From Campylobacter troglodytis (GTDB taxonomy: Bacteria; Campylobacterota; Campylobacteria; Campylobacterales; Campylobacteraceae), in NCBI RefSeq assembly GCF_006864425.1, contig NZ_QHLI01000002.1, positions 45,494-109,493 of the forward strand: a stretch of 64,000 nt of DNA, in the 5' to 3' direction. Each line of letters begins with the position of its first letter. Position 1 is the first letter of the stretch. The notes beneath the pieces were generated by a model that was not told where the DNA came from, searched no databases, and saw only the letters and a program-made list of their open reading frames with translations. Of the stretch, positions 59,575 through 64,000 are shown piece by piece. The position numbers and the translations under genes were made by a program.

Positions 59575-60864
59575 TTAATTTGATCCCCTTTGTGTCTCAG
59601 GTGCAAAGATCTGACAAAAAATTCCTGCAAAAAGCACGGTTGCAAAGACAACCCAAAGTGCTAATTCTATAGAAAAACTCTCAGTTATCACAGGCAAGAA
59701 AAAGGTCCCCAAGGCACCACTTATCCTAGAACAGGCTATCACAAGCCCAACCCCAGAAGCCCTTAAAGCCGTTGGAAAAAGCTCAGGCGTATAAGCAAAC
59801 TCAAGCACCCCAGCCCCTGCTAGTATGCAAGAAAACAAGGAAATTAAAATGATAACTGCAAAAGAAGGAAGCGTGCCTGTAAAGCTAGCTAAGATGATCA
59901 TAATAAGAGCCAAGGCATAAAAGCTTCCCACCAAAAAAAGCCTCCTTGAAATCTTAGTGATAATATAAAAGCCAAGCACAGAGCCTATAAATAAAAAAAT
60001 ATTATAAACTATGCCACCAAGATAAGGATCCTCAACATTTAAAACCTTTAAGATAATGGGTATAAAGGTGCTTATGGCAAAGTATGGGATAACTTGTGCC
60101 CCATAAAAAACTATGCCAACAAGGGTGTTTTTAAGCCATTTTGAGCTAAAAAGATCAAAATACCTACTACTTTTTTGTTCTTCTTCTTTTTCAGGCAAGA
60201 TGACATTAGCACCAAAATACCTCTCTAAGACCTCTTTTGCCTCTTGTATCTTGCCTTGTTTGATTAAAAAATAAGGACTTGAAGGACAGTTAAACCTAAA
60301 CAAGGCCACGACAAAACTAGGCAAGGCTGAGCTTAACAAGATATACCTCCAAGCCTCATCTCCAAGATTTTGCATCCCATATCCCACCACATAAGCAAGG
60401 GCATACCCTCCAACCCAACCTATCATCATGGCTGAAAGAAGCCTTCCTCGGTATTTCTTAGGTGTAAGCTCATTTACCAAGGATATGCCTACTACATAAT
60501 CAGCACCCAAAACAAGCCCTAAGATCAAACGCAAGATAAAAAGCTCAAAGGCTGAGCCTACAAAAAACTGTGCCACTGAGATCAAAGCAAAAAGAGGCAT
60601 GGTACACACAAAAATAGGCTTTCTACCTATCTTATCAGCTATAAACCCAAAGATCAAAGAACCAAAAAATAGCCCAAGCAAGGAAGCAGCCCCAATGGCT
60701 CCCAACCACCAAGAATCAAGATCTAAGGATCTTTGAGCCAATATCATAGTAATGCCTATGATGCCTAGTATAAAGCCATCACAAAACTGCCCTCCAATGC
60801 CAGAAAAGCCTATTCTCAAATGAGTTTTATTAAGAGGCAGATCCTCAAAATTCACAGCCCTCAT
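59575..60864 (-). CDS. MFS transporter (sugar/organic-acid porter type)
   Basis: 429 aa from the ATG at 60864, whose sequence TGATG overlaps the oxidoreductase stop and has AGGGGA before it. A GTG 12 codons further up is less likely. Twelve hydrophobic helices. MFS signature A is FGFIADKIGRKPIF between helices 2 and 3, and the family repeat is RGRLLSAMMIGWVGGYALAY. It resembles SV2/AAHS-type transporters of the metabolite:H+ symporter group. The substrate is probably that of the adjacent flavoprotein oxidase; unknown. Confidence 0.85.
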   Translation of the reverse strand: MRAVNFEDLPLNKTHLRIGFSGIGGQFCDGFILGIIGITMILAQRSLDLDSWWLGAIGAASLLGLFFGSLIFGFIADKIGRKPIFVCTMPLFALISVAQFFVGSAFELFILRLILGLVLGADYVVGISLVNELTPKKYRGRLLSAMMIGWVGGYALAYVVGYGMQNLGDEAWRYILLSSALPSFVVALFRFNCPSSPYFLIKQGKIQEAKEVLERYFGANVILPEKEEEQKSSRYFDLFSSKWLKNTLVGIVFYGAQVIPYFAISTFIPIILKVLNVEDPYLGGIVYNIFLFIGSVLGFYIITKISRRLFLVGSFYALALIMIILASFTGTLPSFAVIILISLFSCILAGAGVLEFAYTPELFPTALRASGVGLVIACSRISGALGTFFLPVITESFSIELALWVVFATVLFAGIFCQIFAPETQRGSN

Positions 60865-62176
60865 CACAGATCCCCTGCTGCTCGTTTTTGCTCCCACCAA
60901 AGCCTTAAATTCGCACCTATGCTTCTTAGAGGATCAGGTGGGATATAGCTTGGCTTTGCGGTTTTTAGGATAAAATCAAGAGTGGATGAGCTTTCCTTTG
61001 CTATGAGATCTACTAAATACCTTGCAAGATAAACGCCCTTTGCCATTCCTACTCCATTACTAGCACTAATAGCATATACATTTTCTGCCACCTCACCAAA
61101 CAAGCTTTGATGATTTAAGCTCATACACAAAACGCCTCCCCAGGTATAATCAAATTTCTTATGTTTAAGCTTTGGAAATCTAGCCTCAAAGGAAGCCCTT
61201 GTGCTATTGTAAGCCCTTTTTAGATCATGATCAGAACAAGTTAAATTTGGACGAAAATCAAGTAAATTTCTAACAAAGATCCTTCGATCAGGTGTAAAAC
61301 GCACAGTTGTTCCTGCTGGATGAGCTGAGGTTAAGCCATAAGGCCTTATGTTTGAAAAATGCCTTGTAAATTCATCGTTGCTTAACTCCTCTGTCATTGA
61401 GGCATAGGTAAAAATGGGAGCAAGCTTGTTTTTAGCTAGGCCAAAAACTTCTAAGAAAGGATCAAGCGTTAAAATGCAAGTTTCATATTTTATACTAGCA
61501 TTTGCTGTTTTTAAAAGCTTTTTCTTAAATTCAAGCACAGGGCTTTTTTCAAAAACCATAACATTTTCAGGCAAGTTTTTAACAAGCCCACGAATCAAAG
61601 CACTGGGATTCATTAAGATATTATCAGGGGTGAAAATAGCCTCCTTGTAATAACTAGTCCCAAGCCTTCTTTCTAGCTCATCTCCTACAAGTCTTTCAAA
61701 GGCAAAGCCACAAGGTCTTAGATGGGCTTCAAAGGCATCAAGCCCTGCTATGTTTGAGTCTTCGTGAGCACACATATATTTTCCAGCCTTTTGCCAAGAA
61801 CAGTCAATATTATGCTTATCTACAAGCTTACTTAGATAATCAATTGCATAGCAATTTAGCTCATAAATTTTCCTATCATACTCAACATTTGGCTCGTTTC
61901 CATCAAGATTATGCGGAAGATCTATGATAAAACCAGCATTTCTACTACTTGTTCCTTGTCCTATTTTAAGAGCTTCTATGAGGGCTATCTTGGCATTTTT
62001 GTATTTATGGGCTAAAAAATAAGCCGCACTCACCCCAGCAATACCAGCTCCAACTATGACAAAATCCACCTCCAAATCAGATTCAAGCCTCTTACCTAGG
62101 ATCTGATTTTTATCCCTACAAAGCTCAAACCAAGCTATTTTTCATCCACATTTGGAAGATGCTTAATCTTGCTCAT
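60864..62176 (-). CDS. FAD-dependent amine/amino-acid oxidoreductase (DAO family), 5' frameshift
   Basis: The protein has the DAO-type FAD site VDFVIVGAGIAGVSAAYFLAHKY, TSSRNAGFIID and the C-terminal YTWGGVLCMSLNHQSLFGE, VYAISASNGVGMAKG. An open frame begins only at TTG 62075. The real start is ATG 62176, with AAAGGAGCAAAG before it, giving MSKIKHLPNVDEK, then one base is missing in an A5 tract (62138-62142). A sixth A restores IAWFELCRDKNQIL and the main frame (about 436 aa). It is related to gamma-glutamylputrescine or glycine oxidase-like enzymes; substrate unknown. OFF as sequenced unless initiation at TTG suffices. Confidence 0.75.
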
Positions 62177-62397
62177 CTTTGCTCCTTTGTTTTTGTGCCT
62201 ATTATAGCACGGTGCGAGAAATTAAAAAAAAAAAACAAAAAGCCTTGTGAATTTATTAGCCTTATAACAAAGTGTAACAGTGCAGATTAAGGAATACGGA
62301 TAAATTCACGCAAGGTATATTCAGATCACGGATTACGGAGTACAGATTATGGATAAATTCACGCAGAGCGTGAATTTTAAAGCTATGAATATGGAAA

Positions 62398-62673
62398 AAC
62401 GCAAAATTGCAAGAATTTAAGCAAATAGCGAACAAGGCGAACGGACGAAGTTTGTTTTGAATGGCAAGAAATGTTAAATTACAAGCCGAACAAGAGTTGA
62501 TAAGGCGAACAGACAAAGTCTATTTTGAATGGCAAAAACGCAAAATTACAAGGATTTGAACGAGAGCGGACAAGGCAAACGGACGAAGTGTGTTTTGAAT
62601 GGCAAGAAATGTTAAATTACAAGCCGAACAAGAGTTGATAAGGCGAATGGATGAAGTTTGTTTTTGCTATGAA
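62398..62673. repeat. ~69 bp tandem repeat, four worn copies
   Basis: The block AAGGCGAACGGACGAAGTTT and following TGTTTTGAATGGCAA recurs at about 62433, 62502, 62571 and 62641. Alternate units are more alike, giving a higher-order 138 bp period. A related unit stands before structured element A at about 30350-30410. Confidence 0.7.
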
Positions 62674-62810
62674 TTTGACAAGGCGAAGTATTGCGAGACG
62701 ATTTTAAGGGTTGTGCAGTGAAAATCGAACAAGGCTAGGTAATGAAACCTGCCGCCGTGAGATTTTCACAAACTCCCTTAAAAGCGTCCGCAAGAATTCG
62801 CCGTTACAAA
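62674..62810 (+). repeat. Large structured element, copy D
   Basis: Stems TTTTAAGGG/CCCTTAAAA and GTGAAAATC/GATTTTCAC are perfect. Outer GGCGAAGTATTGCG faces CGCAAGAATTCGCC. The core contains AAGGCTAGG and CCTGCCGCCG as in copy A while the flanking helices differ. Confidence 0.7.
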
Positions 62811-62853
62811 ACGGACAAAAAGCCAAGAGGACAAGCCGTTAAACAAAAAGTCC

Positions 62854-63372
62854 TTATTTAAAAGCCTTTTTCAGCACTTCTTTATACTCTTTATCGCTTA
62901 CCTTTTCAAGCCACACAACATTTTTGCCGTCCTTAACGCCTGTAAGTGCTATGTGCGAGCCACTTTGTTTGTCTGTTGCACCGTGAAAATGCCTTAAATT
63001 CGGCGGACAAAGGATGGTATCGCCCTTGGATGCTAGCTGCACCACGCCTTCTTCGGTAGCTGTGATGATGACGCCTTCCGTTACGATGAGCGTTTGCCCT
63101 GCAGGATGCGTGTGCCAAGCACTTCTCGCCCCCGCACTAAACTCCACAAGTGCGCCTCCAAAGGGACGAAAGTCTGTGCTACCAAACATTCGAGTAACTT
63201 TGACCTCGCCTGTGAAAATCTTGCTATCGCCCTTTGAGCTAGTTAGCGAGCCAAATTTCACTAACTCTTGCGAATTCTCGCTCTTGGCTAAATTTGCTGT
63301 GTCAGCTGCATTTGCCATACTTAAACCTCCTACAATCGCCATTAAAGCGATGATTTTAAATTTTGCAGTCAT
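62854..63372 (-). CDS. Secreted cupin-domain protein
   Basis: 172 aa from ATG 63372 (MTAKFKIIALMAIVGG), with AAAGGAGCAGAA before it; an upstream in-frame extension is not used. There is a Sec signal peptide with probable cleavage after NAA/NAADT near residue 23. The mature part is a single cupin barrel with HTHPAGQTLIVTEG (motif 1) and GDTILCPPNLRHFHGA (motif 2) metal-ligand histidines. It resembles periplasmic (R)-mandelonitrile lyase-like or quercetinase-like cupins. The neighbour on the same strand beyond copies E and F is an aldo/keto reductase, often found with such cupins. Confidence 0.85.
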   Translation of the reverse strand: MTAKFKIIALMAIVGGLSMANAADTANLAKSENSQELVKFGSLTSSKGDSKIFTGEVKVTRMFGSTDFRPFGGALVEFSAGARSAWHTHPAGQTLIVTEGVIITATEEGVVQLASKGDTILCPPNLRHFHGATDKQSGSHIALTGVKDGKNVVWLEKVSDKEYKEVLKKAFK

Positions 63373-63391
63373 TTCTGCTCCTTTCTTTTTT

Positions 63392-63515
63392 CGGCTTGTC
63401 TTGCGGACGCTTTTGCGGGGAGACACTTCGCAAACTTCGTGCGGATGAACTACATTGTTCTATCCGCACTCGTTCGCTCGTGCGTAAGCCAAAAATCGCC
63501 TCGCAATACTTCGCC
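63392..63515 (-). repeat. Large structured element, copy E
   Basis: On the minus strand, outer GGCGAAGTATTGCGAGGCGA pairs with the GCGTCCGCAAGACAAGCC side. The apical hairpin GTGCGGAT-A-GAAC...GTTCATCCGCAC is perfect apart from one bulged base, in the same place as the bulged T of the other copies. Confidence 0.65.
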
Positions 63516-63606
63516 TCATACACTCTCGTTCAAAACACACCTTGTGCGTGAATTTTTTGGCAAATTTGCGTAAAATTCACGGAATTTTGCAATTTTTTGA
63601 ACACCA

Positions 63607-63742
63607 TTTGACAAGGCGTTGTATCTTGAGTGGATTTTTGTCGTTTTGAAGTTAAAATCGAGCAAGGCTAGGCAATATAGCCTGCCGTAGCGAGATTTTA
63701 ACGAAATCGGCAAAAAGCCGCCAAGAGACAACGCCGTTACAA
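63607..63742 (+). repeat. Large structured element, copy F
   Basis: GTTAAAATC/GATTTTAAC is a perfect stem. TTTTTG faces CAAAAA, and outer GGCGTTGTATCTTG faces CAAGAGACAACGCC. The core GCAAGGCTAGG...CCTGCCG is shared with A and D. Confidence 0.7.
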
Positions 63743-63753
63743 TTTCTAAACCC

Positions 63754-64000
63754 CTATTTTCCACTAAAAACAGGAAAATATGAATGTTCGCCGTAATCCC
63801 TAAACGCCAGCCCTTTCAGCACCCCCATATCCGCCTCACTTATGCTAAAATCAAGCTGAGCGTTACTTGCTATGTGGGCAGGATTTGCACTTTTTGGCAG
63901 GGGGCAAACTCCAAGTTCTAAGCAGTAGCGAATGCAAAGCTGAGGCACTGAAACGCCGTAGTTTGCGGCGATTTTCATAAGTCTTTCGTCTTTTAAAAGC
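63754..64000 (-). CDS. Aldo/keto reductase, C-terminal part (5' cut by window)
   Basis: The frame is open to the window end (LLKDERLMKIAANYGVS), so the ATG at 63978 is internal. The visible ~82 residues are the end of the AKR barrel: VSVPQLCIRYCLELGVCPLP, then KSANPAHI (the NADPH-phosphate-binding 'P-K-S' segment), then NAQLDFSISEADMGVLKGL and a C-terminal FPVFSGK. It reduces carbonyls with NADPH; substrate unknown. Upstream of the secreted cupin on the same strand. Confidence 0.88.
   Translation of the reverse strand, partial: LLKDERLMKIAANYGVSVPQLCIRYCLELGVCPLPKSANPAHIASNAQLDFSISEADMGVLKGLAFRDYGEHSYFPVFSGK

Larger units (their letters stand above)
62177..62853. repeat. Repeat array between the oxidoreductase and cupin genes
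   Basis: Near-repeated ATTACGGAGTACAGATTATGG words (62330), then a 69 bp tandem array (62398-62673) running directly into structured element copy D (62674-62810). No gene. Confidence 0.6.
63373..63753. repeat. Spacer formed by two structured elements
   Basis: Almost the whole stretch is copies E (reverse) and F (forward). No gene. Confidence 0.6.

Noticed and set aside
62398..62673. CRISPR array
   Set aside because: Repeats are 69 bp, worn, and have no unique spacers between identical repeats.
63516..63764. 82-codon minus-strand frame between the cupin and AKR genes
   Set aside because: Falls on structured element F and reads repeat sequence; no ribosome site or homology.

Overview
The window comes from an AT-rich Campylobacter-type epsilonproteobacterium. 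The evidence is gene content and order: flhA with an Rrf2 gene, a tlp6-like chemoreceptor followed by a DUF465 gene, rpmB, rpe and a dnaQ-like gene, an M16 protease with dapA, and murC/nitrilase-like/xseB/guaB/gatA/ileS/cinA-like. From memory, these blocks correspond to separate Campylobacter jejuni loci. A 16-G phase-variable tract and a Campylobacter-type pho box fit the same assignment. It is unlikely to be C. jejuni itself, because the sequence is crowded with decayed insertion sequences and dispersed palindromes.

Layout. 0-3 kb: end of a GHKL-type ATPase gene, then two dead IS1595-family copies. 3.3-8.4 kb: DHH phosphoesterase, flhA, Rrf2 regulator, YhhQ-like transporter. 8.6-11.5 kb: pho box and pstCAB. 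11.5-12.0 kb: an IS deletion derivative with perfect ends and target duplication. 12.3-18.5 kb: PatB-type lyase, a membrane-protein pair, metK between two DxEN nuclease-like genes, argF. 18.5-23.4 kb: nested IS relics and a possible phage repressor relic. 23.4-25.7 kb: cysteine hydrolase, tam, NUDT14-like NUDIX gene. 25.8-28.1 kb: more IS relics. 28.1-32.0 kb: chemoreceptor, rpmB, rpe, exonuclease, with a dense patch of dispersed repeats. 32.1-34.1 kb: IS relic and a phase-variable SGNH-like gene that is OFF. 34.2-41.6 kb: proA, flavoprotein reductase, copper ATPase/chaperone, M16 protease, dapA. 42-47.3 kb: frameshifted gene, murC, nitrilase-like protein, xseB, guaB. 47.3-52.5 kb: gatA and an accessory cassette array of two toxin-antitoxin modules and several restriction-type nucleases. 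53-59.3 kb: ileS, cinA-like gene, IS relic, hemJ. 59.5-64 kb: MFS transporter with a frameshifted FAD oxidoreductase, repeat arrays, secreted cupin, and the end of an aldo/keto reductase.

Four signals stand out. (1) About six copies of a ~105-140 bp element fold into nested helices that keep pairing while their sequence changes, with a recurrent one-base bulge in the apical hairpin. (2) A ~35-40 bp palindromic insert sits at several positions inside IS1595 transposase relics, is often read through in frame, has empty-site counterparts, and marks internal deletion endpoints. (3) The first ~45 bp of gatA is repeated upstream of each accessory cassette between gatA and ileS, and two neighbouring antitoxins share an N-terminus but pair with different toxins. 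(4) The AAATTCA/TGAATTT word fills intergenic DNA and also enters proteins as N/S/Q-rich tracts in XseB and GatA; GatA additionally carries an in-frame dispersed palindrome. All copy counts and alignments were done by eye.
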